Positions 15,124 to 24,939 of a stretch of DNA of 64,000 nucleotides are shown here, in pieces; within the stretch, counting starts at the first letter, position 1; the number at the start of each line of letters is the position of its first letter. Source of the stretch: DVED01 sp963838375 (GTDB taxonomy: Bacteria; Cyanobacteriota; Cyanobacteriia; Cyanobacteriales; Geitlerinemataceae). A model generated the notes under the pieces. It made no database searches and was not told the DNA's origin. It worked only from the letters and a program-made list of their open reading frames with translations. Location: positions 124,001 to 188,000 of the forward strand of contig CAWIQY010000006.1 of NCBI GenBank assembly GCA_963838375.1, read 5' to 3'. A program made the position numbers and the translations under genes.

Positions 15124-17004
15124 TTAGACAGTCGCTTCGACTTTTTCGGTCGCTTGAGCCCGATCGAGCAAAGTTTGCAACGTATCCCCTTCAATCACCT
15201 CAGTTTCCAAGATTTTCTGGGCAATTTCTTCCATCAAATCCCGGTTTTTATCGAGGATCGCCAACGCTTTTTGATGTCCGATTTCCACGATTTCTTTGAC
15301 TTCTTCGTCGATCGATCGGGCGGTATCATCGCTAACATTGCGGCGCGGATTCATCATCCCATCCCCGAGGAAGTTATTTTGACCGCCTTTCTCGTAAGCC
15401 AAAGGTCCCAAAACCTTACTCATGCCGTAAGTCGTCACCATCCGTTCTGCCAAATCCGTGGCGCGTTGCAAATCGTTTGCCGCCCCGGTGGTGATGCTAC
15501 CGAAGACAATTTCTTCAGCGGCGCGTCCACCCAGTAATGTGGCAATTTGATCGCGCAGTTCCGACTCCGACATCAAAAAGCGATCTTCGGTGGGCATTTG
15601 TAAGGTGTAACCCAGCGCTGCCATCCCCCGAGGGACGATCGAAATTTTTGCCACCTTGCCGCCACCGGGCATTAGCGCCCCGACTAAAGCGTGACCCACT
15701 TCGTGATAAGCGACGATTTTCTTTTCCTTGTCGCTGAGCACGCGGCTTTTCTTCTCCAACCCAGCAACAACCCGTTCGATCGCCTCTGCAAAGTCTTTCT
15801 GGGCAACGGTTTCCCGTTTTGCTCGCGCCGCCAACAGTGCCGCTTCGTTGACCAAGTTGGCTAAATCTGCCCCGGCAAAACCCGGTGTGCGAGTAGCAAT
15901 TGCCTTGAGATCGATATCGTCGCCCAATTTCACTTTTTGTGCGTAGATTTCCAAGATTTTCAAGCGTCCCGCTAAATCGGGGCGATCGACCAATACTTGC
16001 CGATCGAAGCGTCCCGGACGCAACAGCGCCGCATCCAGGGTTTCGGGACGGTTGGTTGCTGCCAACACAATTACGGTATTATCTCCAACCGCAAAGCCAT
16101 CCATCTCGGTCAGCAACTGGTTCAGGGTTTGTTCCCGTTCGTCGTTGCCGCCGGCAAACCCACCGCTTGCCCGAGATTTGCCGATCGCATCTAACTCGTC
16201 AATAAAGATAATACAAGGCGACTTCTTCTTAGCTTGTTCAAATAGATCGCGTACCCGCGCCGCACCGGCACCGACAAACAATTCCACAAACTCAGAACCG
16301 GAGATGCTGAAAAACGGAACGCCCGCTTCCCCAGCAACGGCTTTCGCCATCAGGGTTTTCCCCGTTCCCGGAGGTCTCACCAACAAGACTCCTTTAGGAA
16401 TCCGCGCCCCAATTTGGGTAAAGCGTTGTGGAGTTTTCAGGAACTCCACCACTTCTTCCAGTTCGGTTTTGGCTTCTTCCACACCGGCGACATCTGCAAA
16501 CGTGGTTTTCGTGGCTTCGTCTTGCACGTAAACCTTGGCGCGACTCTTGGTAATCGAAAGTGCCCCCGCAGGACCGCCAGCACCGCCACTGCGGGCGATG
16601 AAAAACTGCCAAATGGCAACGAAAATCAGCGGCGGAATCACCCAGCTCAAGATCCGACTAAACCAGCTCGTTTTTGGCGGTGGTGCGGCGGCAAATTCCA
16701 CGCCTTTGGCTTCTAGGCGATTGGGCAGTTCCATGTCGAAAATCGGCGTGGTGGACAGCACTTGCTGGGGTTCGCCTTCTTCGGTTTTGAGCTGGTAGCG
16801 AATTTGGTCTTGGGCGACGTAAGCCCGTGCCACTTCGCCGTCATCGACTTGAGCGATGAAGACGCTATAAGGAACCTGGGGAATTTTAGTTGCGAATAAT
16901 TGAGGTACAAATAGGTTGAGCAGGAGAAAGCCCCCCGAAACCCACAGGAGAATACTCCCGATGATTCGAGCACGAGGGGGTTGGGGATTATCTTTAATAC
17001 TCAT
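15124..17004 (-). CDS. ftsH: ATP-dependent zinc metalloprotease FtsH
   Basis: Membrane-bound AAA+ protease that degrades damaged membrane proteins, in cyanobacteria including photosystem II subunits. With the ATG at 17004 the protein has 626 residues: helix one about 12-34, a periplasmic/lumenal domain, helix two about 118-137, the AAA module from about 165, and the zinc protease domain with 'HEVGHALVGAL'. Walker B 'CIIFIDELDAIG' and 'ATNRPETLDAALLRPGRFDR' are intact. The P-loop reads 'RPPGTGKT' with Arg210 (AGA) where FtsH normally has Gly, one transition away. A TTG start eight codons upstream is possible but less likely. A relic of its 3' end lies at 9075-9170. Confidence 0.95.
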   Translation of the reverse strand: MSIKDNPQPPRARIIGSILLWVSGGFLLLNLFVPQLFATKIPQVPYSVFIAQVDDGEVARAYVAQDQIRYQLKTEEGEPQQVLSTTPIFDMELPNRLEAKGVEFAAAPPPKTSWFSRILSWVIPPLIFVAIWQFFIARSGGAGGPAGALSITKSRAKVYVQDEATKTTFADVAGVEEAKTELEEVVEFLKTPQRFTQIGARIPKGVLLVRPPGTGKTLMAKAVAGEAGVPFFSISGSEFVELFVGAGAARVRDLFEQAKKKSPCIIFIDELDAIGKSRASGGFAGGNDEREQTLNQLLTEMDGFAVGDNTVIVLAATNRPETLDAALLRPGRFDRQVLVDRPDLAGRLKILEIYAQKVKLGDDIDLKAIATRTPGFAGADLANLVNEAALLAARAKRETVAQKDFAEAIERVVAGLEKKSRVLSDKEKKIVAYHEVGHALVGALMPGGGKVAKISIVPRGMAALGYTLQMPTEDRFLMSESELRDQIATLLGGRAAEEIVFGSITTGAANDLQRATDLAERMVTTYGMSKVLGPLAYEKGGQNNFLGDGMMNPRRNVSDDTARSIDEEVKEIVEIGHQKALAILDKNRDLMEEIAQKILETEVIEGDTLQTLLDRAQATEKVEATV

Positions 17005-17298
17005 TTTTTCCGATCCGTGGTTGTTCAATCGACTGTCGATGTGCTAGAACCGGGCAGTGCCAAGTTCGGTGACGATACTCTTTTGGAGTCGCTGCGCGAT
17101 CGACGGTGGGCAAGAGTTACAGCCTGCTGCCAATGACGAGACAGGGGCAACCAACGCAGTTTATGTACTTTTATTACATTATTTCATAATTCTCGAAGGT
17201 GTCTCAGTGTCGATCGCCGCACCTCCAATAGTAGGGTTGGGAATTTTTCTGTCTTGAGCTGTCTTGAGCGGGGGAATCGTTATTCACCCCTAACCAAT

Positions 17299-17391
17299 AA
17301 CAAACCGGTGCGTTTCCTTCATCAACACACCCTACCAACTAACCACTAACAAACCGGTGCGTTTCCTTCGTCAACACACCCTACCAACTAG
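17299..17391. repeat. tandem ~45-bp intergenic repeat, two copies
   Basis: AACAAACCGGTGCGTTTCCT followed by TCRTCAACACACCCTACCAACTA occurs at 17299-17342 and 17348-17391. A third copy lies at 61475-61512. The second copy reaches into the last bases of the sensor-kinase gene. The rest of 17029-17387 holds no recognisable gene. Confidence 0.75.
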
Positions 17392-19649
17392 CAGCTGTCC
17401 GCCGGAGAACAGAGCAATTCAAACAGCTTATTGAGTAACGCCTCGGGTTCCATGGGGTGGGCGAGACATTCATTTGCCCCGCTTGCCAGACAGCGTTCTT
17501 GTTCTTCGGGTGTAGTGAGTTCGGCCAGTAGTATGATTTTGAGAGATTGAGTGTTGGGAAGCTGACGGAGAGACGACACTAACTCGAAGCCATCGATGCC
17601 GGTCAGCCGCCAATCAACGATCGCGGCGATCGGTTGAAGAAGGGCAATTTTGTCTAAGGCGGTAGACCCTTCGAGCATCCACACCACTTGATATCCGGCA
17701 GCAGTGAGCAAGTCGCAAATGAGAGTTGCTTCTTCTTCGCGATCTGCAATTAATACAATATTACCTTGAGGGAGAACGGCTGACACCATCGCTCGATCGC
17801 GGCGGGCAATCTTGGCTAGGTTTGATTGGGTTTTGGCATCGGGGAGACTCTGCATCGGCAAGTGTACGATAAACTGAGAGCCGACCCCAACGGTGGATTC
17901 CACCTCAATTTCGCCCCCGTGCAAATCGACTAATTGTTTCGTCAGTGCCAAGCCTAAACCCATGCCGCCATATTGACGATTGTACGAGGCATCAAGTTGT
18001 TGGAAGGTTTGAAATAAGAGCGATCGGCGATCGTCGGGAATGCCAATCCCCGTATCTTCGATCGCAAAAACCGCACAATCATCTTCTACAGAAACCCGCA
18101 GCACTACTTGTCCGCCTTCTGGTGTGAATTTGACGGCGTTACTTAATAAATTAAACAGGATGTGAATGGTACGTTCTCGATCGGCACGAAAGCGATCGCT
18201 CTGGGCGGTTACTGACAGCTCTAACTGGAGATCGACGCCTCCCACTGCCGCTTTATCGGTCAACATCTGCAAGCAATGATGAGACAGTTTCGAGAGGGAA
18301 AATTCGCTGATATTTAAAATCGCTTTTCCCGCTTCTAGTTCGGAAAATTCTAAAATATCGTTAATCAGTTCTAGCAGGTGTTCGCCACTACTGTAAATCG
18401 TTTGCAAATAATGCCGTTGTTTGGTACTCAATTGACCAAATGACCAACGCAACAACGTTGACGACATCCCGATCACGCAGGTCAGCGGCGTGCGAAGTTC
18501 GTGGCTCATAGTTGCCAAAAATTCACTCTTAAAAAGACTGGCAGCTTGAGCAGCTACCAACGCATCTCGAAGCGCTTGCGTGCGTTCGTTGACTTGTTGT
18601 TCTAGGTTTTCTTTTTGTTGCTGAACTTCTGCATACAGTTGAGCTTGATAAATCGCAATGCCCAAATGTTCGCTAATATGTCGAAGAAACTCTTTTTCGC
18701 TTTGTTGCCAATGGTGGGGTTGAGAACATTGATGGACGATCGATAATCCCCACAGTTGGCTTTGGACGACGATCGGGACAACGAGTTGCGATCGAATCTG
18801 GTGATGTTGCAAAGTCTCGACAATATTTTGCGGTAAGTTTACGGCACTTTCTACATCGTCGATTGCCAGAATAAACCCTTGGCAGTATGATTTTTGATAG
18901 CGATCGACTGCGCCAAATTCTATTTTATCTTTTTGGTACAATAATGAAGGAATTAGACTATTTATCCGAGATTCGTAGGTAATCCGAGCCGTTGACCCTT
19001 GCTCGGGAGAATCTCCAGAAACACTGTTTACTTGATAAATCGCTAATCGATCGACATCGAGAAAGTTTCGGACTTGTTCGATCGTCGTTTCCAAAATTTC
19101 GGGTAGCTTCGATCGTTGATGGGTTTTGGCTGTAACCTGATTGAGCAGTCGCTCTTTGGCAACGTGTTCGCTCAGAGCATCTTCAACAGGTTGACAAACA
19201 GACACAGCCGCATATCGGATTTCTGGGGTTTGTAATACATTAGAATTGTCAGATTCTAAAACTTCCAGTAGCGAGAGCGTAAATTCGCTTTGCGTCACTA
19301 AATCATTTGGCTGTAGCAAGCTCTTGGCTTGCTTCATTTGTTGAAAGCTTATAGACGATCGAGACAGGAAAACAGAAATGAGTTGAGGGTAGAAGCTGAG
19401 TTGAACTTTGTAAAGAGTTGGATCGTCCGAACCGATTTCTCCTAACAGCAAAGCACTAAAAGATCTAGATATTACTATCAGAAATCGGCTGTAATTTGTT
19501 GACTCCGATCGGTCGAGATCTTCCTCGGTGAGAACGAGCGAGTCTTGGGGATGCTCCAAGTCGATTTGCTGTAAGAAAAGATCTCGGACTTTCTCAAAGG
19601 TCGCGGCTTTTAAGTTTCGACTCGACGTGATGAAACTAAAACGATTCAT
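17388..19649 (-). CDS. hybrid sensor histidine kinase (GAF-HisKA-HATPase-REC)
   Basis: A 753-residue soluble kinase. Residues ~1-165 resemble a DICT-type sensory domain (moderate confidence). Residues ~185-340 form a GAF domain, followed by a coiled linker. HisKA contains 'FLATMSHELRTPL' with phospho-acceptor His383. HATPase boxes are 'NLLSNAVKFT', 'IEDTGIGIP' and 'GGMGLGLAL'. The C-terminal receiver keeps the acceptor Asp ('AAIVDWRLTGIDG'), but its conserved Lys-Pro reads 'CLAHPMEP', with His in place of Lys, so its switching may be altered. No cognate regulator is adjacent. The last bases overlap a dispersed repeat, suggesting the 3' end borders a rearrangement site. Confidence 0.88.
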   Translation of the reverse strand: MNRFSFITSSRNLKAATFEKVRDLFLQQIDLEHPQDSLVLTEEDLDRSESTNYSRFLIVISRSFSALLLGEIGSDDPTLYKVQLSFYPQLISVFLSRSSISFQQMKQAKSLLQPNDLVTQSEFTLSLLEVLESDNSNVLQTPEIRYAAVSVCQPVEDALSEHVAKERLLNQVTAKTHQRSKLPEILETTIEQVRNFLDVDRLAIYQVNSVSGDSPEQGSTARITYESRINSLIPSLLYQKDKIEFGAVDRYQKSYCQGFILAIDDVESAVNLPQNIVETLQHHQIRSQLVVPIVVQSQLWGLSIVHQCSQPHHWQQSEKEFLRHISEHLGIAIYQAQLYAEVQQQKENLEQQVNERTQALRDALVAAQAASLFKSEFLATMSHELRTPLTCVIGMSSTLLRWSFGQLSTKQRHYLQTIYSSGEHLLELINDILEFSELEAGKAILNISEFSLSKLSHHCLQMLTDKAAVGGVDLQLELSVTAQSDRFRADRERTIHILFNLLSNAVKFTPEGGQVVLRVSVEDDCAVFAIEDTGIGIPDDRRSLLFQTFQQLDASYNRQYGGMGLGLALTKQLVDLHGGEIEVESTVGVGSQFIVHLPMQSLPDAKTQSNLAKIARRDRAMVSAVLPQGNIVLIADREEEATLICDLLTAAGYQVVWMLEGSTALDKIALLQPIAAIVDWRLTGIDGFELVSSLRQLPNTQSLKIILLAELTTPEEQERCLASGANECLAHPMEPEALLNKLFELLCSPADSC

Positions 19650-19845
19650 GATAGTATACTAAATTAAGCTAAATGTGAATATAGCTTAAGAAAAGTTCAT
19701 AGATACTCGAACGAGTGGACATCATCGGTCAAATTTTGTCAGCATTCACGATCGATGGTTTTTTATAATAGAAGGCAAACTGGGATTTTGCCAAAAAGAT
19801 CATTTAAAATTTTGATTTGTTACCGATCGTTCTTATAGAAACCCA

Positions 19846-22800
19846 ATGCATCGCCTAGCGGTCACGCCAGGGGGCTGGAATCCCCAAACCGACGGAGTTA
19901 TCGTCGTCGAACAAACCCCCGCACCGTTAGTTTTGCTAGCGGCTGCCGATACGGATATCCAAACCCTCGCCAGTGCCGCACAGTCCATAGGTGCGGACTT
20001 TCCCCCATTTCGAGTTGCCAATCTACTCCAATTTCAGCAGCAACTCACCATTGATACCTACGCAGCAAAGATTCTCTCGCCAGCGCGAGTCATCGTCTTG
20101 AGAATTTTGGGCGGAAGATCTTACTGGTCTTACGGCTTAGAAGTGGTTAAGGAAACGGTACAGCAGACCCATGCAGATTTAATTGTACTACCCGGAGACG
20201 ATCGACCCGATCCCGACTTGATGAGTCACTCCACGGTGCCGTTGGCGGTTGTCAACCGCCTATGGCGCTACTTTGTCGAAGGCGGTCTCGAAAATTTGAC
20301 CCACGCCTTAGAATTCCTTGCCGATACCAGTTTGGGATGCCAATACCATCCGCCGCTACCTGCTGCCGTTCCCAGAGTGGGAAGATGGAACGTGCAAAAT
20401 TCGATCGGCAAAACCCCAACGGGGAAAGTTGCCATTCTCTTCTATCGGGCGCATTATTTAGCCGGAAATACTGCCCCCATCCAAGCCTTATGCCATGCGT
20501 TGGCAAGTCGGCAGTTGGAACCGGTCCCCATTTTCGTCTCGTCTTTGCGCGACGGGGAAGTGCAAGCGGAACTCGAGAGGGAACTGGAATCCATACAGTT
20601 GATTCTCAACACAACGGGTTTTGCGGTGGGAACCGGGGGAGAAGACTCTTTAATTCCCGGTTTTCCAGATGTTCCGGTATTGCAAGTCATTCTGAGTACG
20701 GGAACGGAAGAACATTGGGAAAATCAGTGGATGGGATTGTTGCCGCGAGATATGGCGATGAATGTGGCGCTACCGGAAGTAGACGGACGAATTATTACTC
20801 GCGCCATTTCCTTTAAGATAGAAGAAGCGTGGAACGATCGTTTGGAAACGTCGGTTGTTGTTTACCAACCTCGACACGATCGCATAGAATTCGTGGCAGA
20901 ATTAGCGAAAAATTGGGTAAAACTCTGCCAAACACCACCTCAACATCGCCCAGTGGCGTTAATTCTAGCAAACTATCCCAATAAAGACGGACGCTTAGCC
21001 AACGGCGTGGGATTGGATACGCCTGCCAGTTGTGTAGAAATTCTTAAAGCTTTAAAACAAGCTGGGTATCAAATTAGCGATATCCCAGAAACGGGGGATG
21101 AGTTAATTGTGCGTCTTACTTCTGGCGTTACCAACGATCGAGAAAGTTGGGAATTGCGATCGGTTTTTCAATATTTATCCTTGGAAGATTATCTAGAGTA
21201 TTTTTCCACTCTTCCCCCAAAAGTACGGCAAGGCATCGAAACTCGTTGGGGTAAAATCGAAGATCTTCAAATCGAAACATTTCCCATTTCCGGGATTCAA
21301 TTAGGCAATATCTTCGTCGGCATTCAACCCTCGCGAGGATACGATCGCGATCCGAGTTTAAATTACCATGCGCCGGATTTAGAACCGACTCACGATTATT
21401 TAGCCTTCTATTATTGGCTGAGACAACGATTTGAGGCTACAGGCGATCGTTCATGTGGGAAAACACGGCAATTTGGAATGGTTGCCGGGGAAAAGTGTTG
21501 CCTTGTCGGAAAATTGTTACCCAGAAGTTGCCTTGGGTGCAATGCCCCATTTTTACCCCTTTATCGTCAACGATCCGGGGGAAGGTTCCCAGGCAAAACG
21601 TCGCGCCCAAGCCGTCATTCTCGATCATCTGACACCGCCGATGACGCGGGCAGAACTCTACGGATCTTTACAGAAATTAGAAGCACTTGTCGATGAATAT
21701 TACGAAGCGCAGAGTTTGACATCCGGTTCGGTTGCCCGATATTCGCGATCGAATTGTCGATTTAATTTTAACCGAAAGTTTACATCGAGATTTAGGAATT
21801 TCCGATGAAGAGTTTCAGAAAAGCAAAGCTCAAAAAGAATCGGCAGTTCTAAATTAGAGATTTTAGACTCGATCGACGGCTATTTATGCGACCTGAAAGA
21901 AGCCCAAATTCGCGACGGATTACATATCTTTGGGCAATGTCCTCAAGGGGTGCAATTGCGAGATTTAATCGTGGCGATCGCTCGTTTTCCCGGAGTCGAT
22001 CAATTGGGTTTGACGAGGGCGATTGCACAAGATTGGGGATTGGATTTCGATCCGTTAACTGAGGTGAATTCAACCTTAGAATTCAAACATAATAAAAATT
22101 GGAGAACCACGGGAGATGCGATCGAGGCGATCGAAGAATATGCGGCCGAATTGGTGGAAAAACTTATCGATTTAACCCCGGTAACGAACGACAGAATGGG
22201 CGAAGTGAAGCATTGGGGGATGATATTCTTGGGGCAAATCGAGAAAAATCGCCTAAATCCCCAAGTCAAAACCGGGGAATGGGCGAAGCATTGGGGGATG
22301 ATATTTTGGGGCAAACCGATACAAACTTGCCCCAATGCTATAGCCTACGGCATGGCTTCGCTAACGCTAACGCTAATGCCCCTACGGATCTGCAAAAAGA
22401 ATTAAATTGGATACAACAAAAACTTATACCTGCTTTACAAAAAACATCCCAAGAAATCGATCATTTGCTGCGAGGATTAGATGGCAAATTTGTCCCCAGT
22501 GGGGCATCCGGCGCACCCACACGAGGTCGATCGGATGTATTACCAACTGGACGTAATTTTTACTCTGTGGATATCCGCGCCATTCCCACAGAAACAGCCT
22601 GGAATGTCGGCAGAAAAGCCGCAGAAGTTCTGATCGATCGTTACACCCAAGAAAATGGCGAATATCCCCAAACTTTGGGACTTTCGGTGTGGGGAACTTC
22701 CACCATGCGAACGGGGGGAGACGACATCGCCGAAGCGCTGGCATTGCTGGGTGTACAACCCGTTTGGGATGGTGCATCGCGTCGGGTAATCGATTTTGAA

Positions 22801-23775
22801 ATCCTGCCTTTATCCGTCTTAAAACGTCCTCGAGTTGATGTCACATTACGAATTTCTGGATTCTTCCGCGATGCCTTTCCAAACCTCATCGACTTATTCG
22901 ATTCCGCAGTAGTAGCTGTGGCGAATTTGGACGAACCTGCCGAACAAAATCCCTTAGCCGCGCAAGTTCAAAAAGAGACCCAAAGTTGGCAAAATTTAGG
23001 GTTAACTGAAAAAGCGGCAAAAGATCGATCGAGTTACCGAATTTTTGGTTCCAAACCGGGCGCGTATGGTGCGGGATTGCAGGGCTTAATCGAAGCCCAA
23101 AACTGGACAGACGATCGAGATTTAGCTAAAGCGTATATCAACTGGAGTTCTTATGCTTATACCAAAACCAACACTTCTACTTCCCAAAATATAGGAGGAA
23201 TTTCCGCACCCGAAGCATTTGAAAAAAGACTTTCCCAAATGCAAATTGTCTTGCACAATCAAGACAACCGAGAACACGACTTGCTCGATTCCGACGATTA
23301 CTATCAATTTCAAGGTGGATTAACAGCCGCTGTTCGAGTGGTGAGTGGTAAAAATCCCACAGTCTATTTCGGCGATAGATCGATGCCAGAAAATCCCAAA
23401 GTTCGCCTTCTTCAAGAAGAAATTGCGAGAGTTTATCGATCGCGCGTCATCAATCCCAAATGGATTGCAGGTGTCATGCGACACGGCTACAAAGGTGCGT
23501 TTGAAATGGCAGCAACCGTGGATTATTTATTCGCCTACGACGCGACGACTAATTGCGTAGAAGACCATATTTATCAAGGCGTTACCGAAGCCTATTTGTT
23601 CGATTCCCAGGTACAAGAATTCATCCATCAAAAAAACCCTTGGGCGCTGCGAGACATGGCAGAACGGCTGCTAGAAGCCAATCAGAGAGGATTGTGGCGA
23701 TCGGCAACTGTGGAAACATTAGAAGAATTGAGATCGATCGCTCTTCACGCAGAAGGAGCGATCGAATCTTTATAA
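19846..23775 (+). pseudogene. cobN: cobaltochelatase subunit CobN, four frame breaks
   Basis: Large ATP-dependent subunit that inserts cobalt into hydrogenobyrinate diamide in aerobic cobalamin synthesis. The start 'MHRLAVTPGGWNPQTDGVIV' and the end 'ETLEELRSIALHAEGAIESL' are both present, spanning about 1300 codons. The frame changes near 21450 (into 'IVHVGKHGNLEWLPGKSVAL'), near 21725 (into 'PVRLPDIRDRIVDLILTESL'), near 21853 (into 'LEILDSIDGYLCDLKEAQI') and inside a repeat at 22193-22386. It then resumes 'DLQKELNWIQQKLIPALQKT' and 'RGLDGKFVPSGASGAPTRGR'. All conserved blocks remain readable in order. It is either a decaying gene or a badly sequenced one. Confidence 0.88.
22193..22386 (+). 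repeat. repeat insertion inside cobN
   Basis: GAATGGGCGAAG...GCATTGGGGGATGATATT...TGGGGCAA appears twice about 80 bp apart (from ~22193 and ~22275). It is followed by GCTATAGCCTACGGCATGGC and the triplicated TAACGC-type CTAACGCTAACGCTAA. Codons on both sides are normal CobN, and this block has no counterpart in the family as I know it, so it looks like a small repetitive insert. It also changes the reading frame. Confidence 0.7.
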
Positions 23776-23795
23776 TCAAGACAAATTACCCATTC

Positions 23796-24635
23796 TCAAT
23801 CTCCCTGAGATCCATCCGACATCAACGCTCCTTGTAAATTCGTGGCTGTCAAGTGTGCACCCCACAAATTCGCACCGCGCAAATCCGCTTTAGACAAATC
23901 CGCTTGAGTCAAATCTGCCATCTTCAACCCCGCTTCTTGTAAATTCGCCCCACTTAAATTCGCACCGCACAAATTTGTCCCATTTAGTTGCGCCCCACTT
24001 AAATTCGCCCCACTTAAATTCGCATCAGTGAGAGAAGCTTCGGCAAAATTAGCACCGATCAGAATCGCCTTCTTAAAATTGGCTTCACTCAATGAAACCC
24101 CACGAAAATCTGCCCGAGTTAAATTTGCTCCTTCCAAACAAGCTTGTACGAGTTCGACTTCCTGCCAGTTGACGCCTTGTAAATTCGCTTCTCGGAAGTC
24201 AGCTTTGTGAAGCTTTGCTCCTTTAAAACAGACTAATTGCAAGTTAGCCTGTTTCAAAGTTGATTGACTCAAGTCCGCATTCTCCAGATTGACTTCTCGC
24301 AAATCCGCTTCGTATAAATCCGCAAAAATCAGGCATCCTTGACCTAAATTTGCCCGATACAAATCCACCCCTCGGAGTTGGGCACCTTTCAGGTTTGCCC
24401 CTTGCAGATTGACGCCGACCAAAGATGCCCCAGTCAGAACAGCGCGGCTCAAGTCCGCTCCCGCCAAATTGGCGCCTCGCAAGTCTGCATCTTTCAAAGA
24501 TGCCTCCACAAGACAGGCATCCCGAATATCGATACCGTACAAGTTGGCTCGGTTAAAATTGGCTCGTCTGAGATCCGCACCACTAAACTCTCTTTCTCCT
24601 GTGGCATAACGCTTGAGGAGTTGAACTGAATCCAT
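23796..24635 (-). CDS. pentapeptide-repeat protein
   Basis: About 279 residues, almost wholly made of A(D/N)Lxx pentapeptides, for example 'GADLRRANFNRANLYG' and 'ANLSGANLSGAQLNGTNLCG'. These wind into a right-handed four-sided beta helix. A short N-terminal 'MDSVQLLKRYATGEREF' precedes the repeats and fixes the start at 24635. An in-frame ATG 14 codons upstream is less likely. There is no signal peptide or membrane segment. Such proteins are numerous in cyanobacteria and mostly of unknown function. A structured IS-end-like sequence lies just upstream. Confidence 0.92.
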   Translation of the reverse strand: MDSVQLLKRYATGEREFSGADLRRANFNRANLYGIDIRDACLVEASLKDADLRGANLAGADLSRAVLTGASLVGVNLQGANLKGAQLRGVDLYRANLGQGCLIFADLYEADLREVNLENADLSQSTLKQANLQLVCFKGAKLHKADFREANLQGVNWQEVELVQACLEGANLTRADFRGVSLSEANFKKAILIGANFAEASLTDANLSGANLSGAQLNGTNLCGANLSGANLQEAGLKMADLTQADLSKADLRGANLWGAHLTATNLQGALMSDGSQGD

Positions 24636-24689
24636 AAATTCTCGAGACACGTCACAAATTCTGTCTCGATCATACAATCACTTCTCCAC

Positions 24690-24795
24690 CTTAAGAAGGA
24701 GTACAGGAGTAAGCACTTCGATCGCTTCGGCGACTCCGGTGGAGTATCGCCGTCAGGAGTTGAGAATATCCCCACAGTTCAAACTGGGGGATACA
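24690..24795 (-). other. structured IS605-end-like module
   Basis: On the minus strand, hairpin CCCCCAGTTTGAACTGTGGGG (plus 24770-24790) is followed by a second, GGCGATACTCC...GGAGTCGCC (24729-24751). The order and spacing match the modules at 29071-29222 and 56637-56760 beside tnpB sequences. No transposase remains here. Confidence 0.4.
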
Positions 24796-24939
24796 ATACA
24801 GAAACATTGTGGGATTTCTTCCACAGATGAATCCAGTGGCTTGTTTCCTTCGTTATTTCGGTCAGTTTTCTCAAGTCAGTTTTTTAGCCCAACTGTTTGA
24901 AAGAGGTGGGATAGCGTTGCCAATTGCTTTTTGCCAACG

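Noticed and set aside
15154..16798. Many long plus-strand ORFs opposite ftsH
   Set aside because: They are shadows of a conserved gene and are biased by its codon pattern.
19846..23775. Magnesium chelatase subunit BchH/ChlH
   Set aside because: The N-terminus and overall motif order fit CobN; ChlH is a related but distinct family with a different start.
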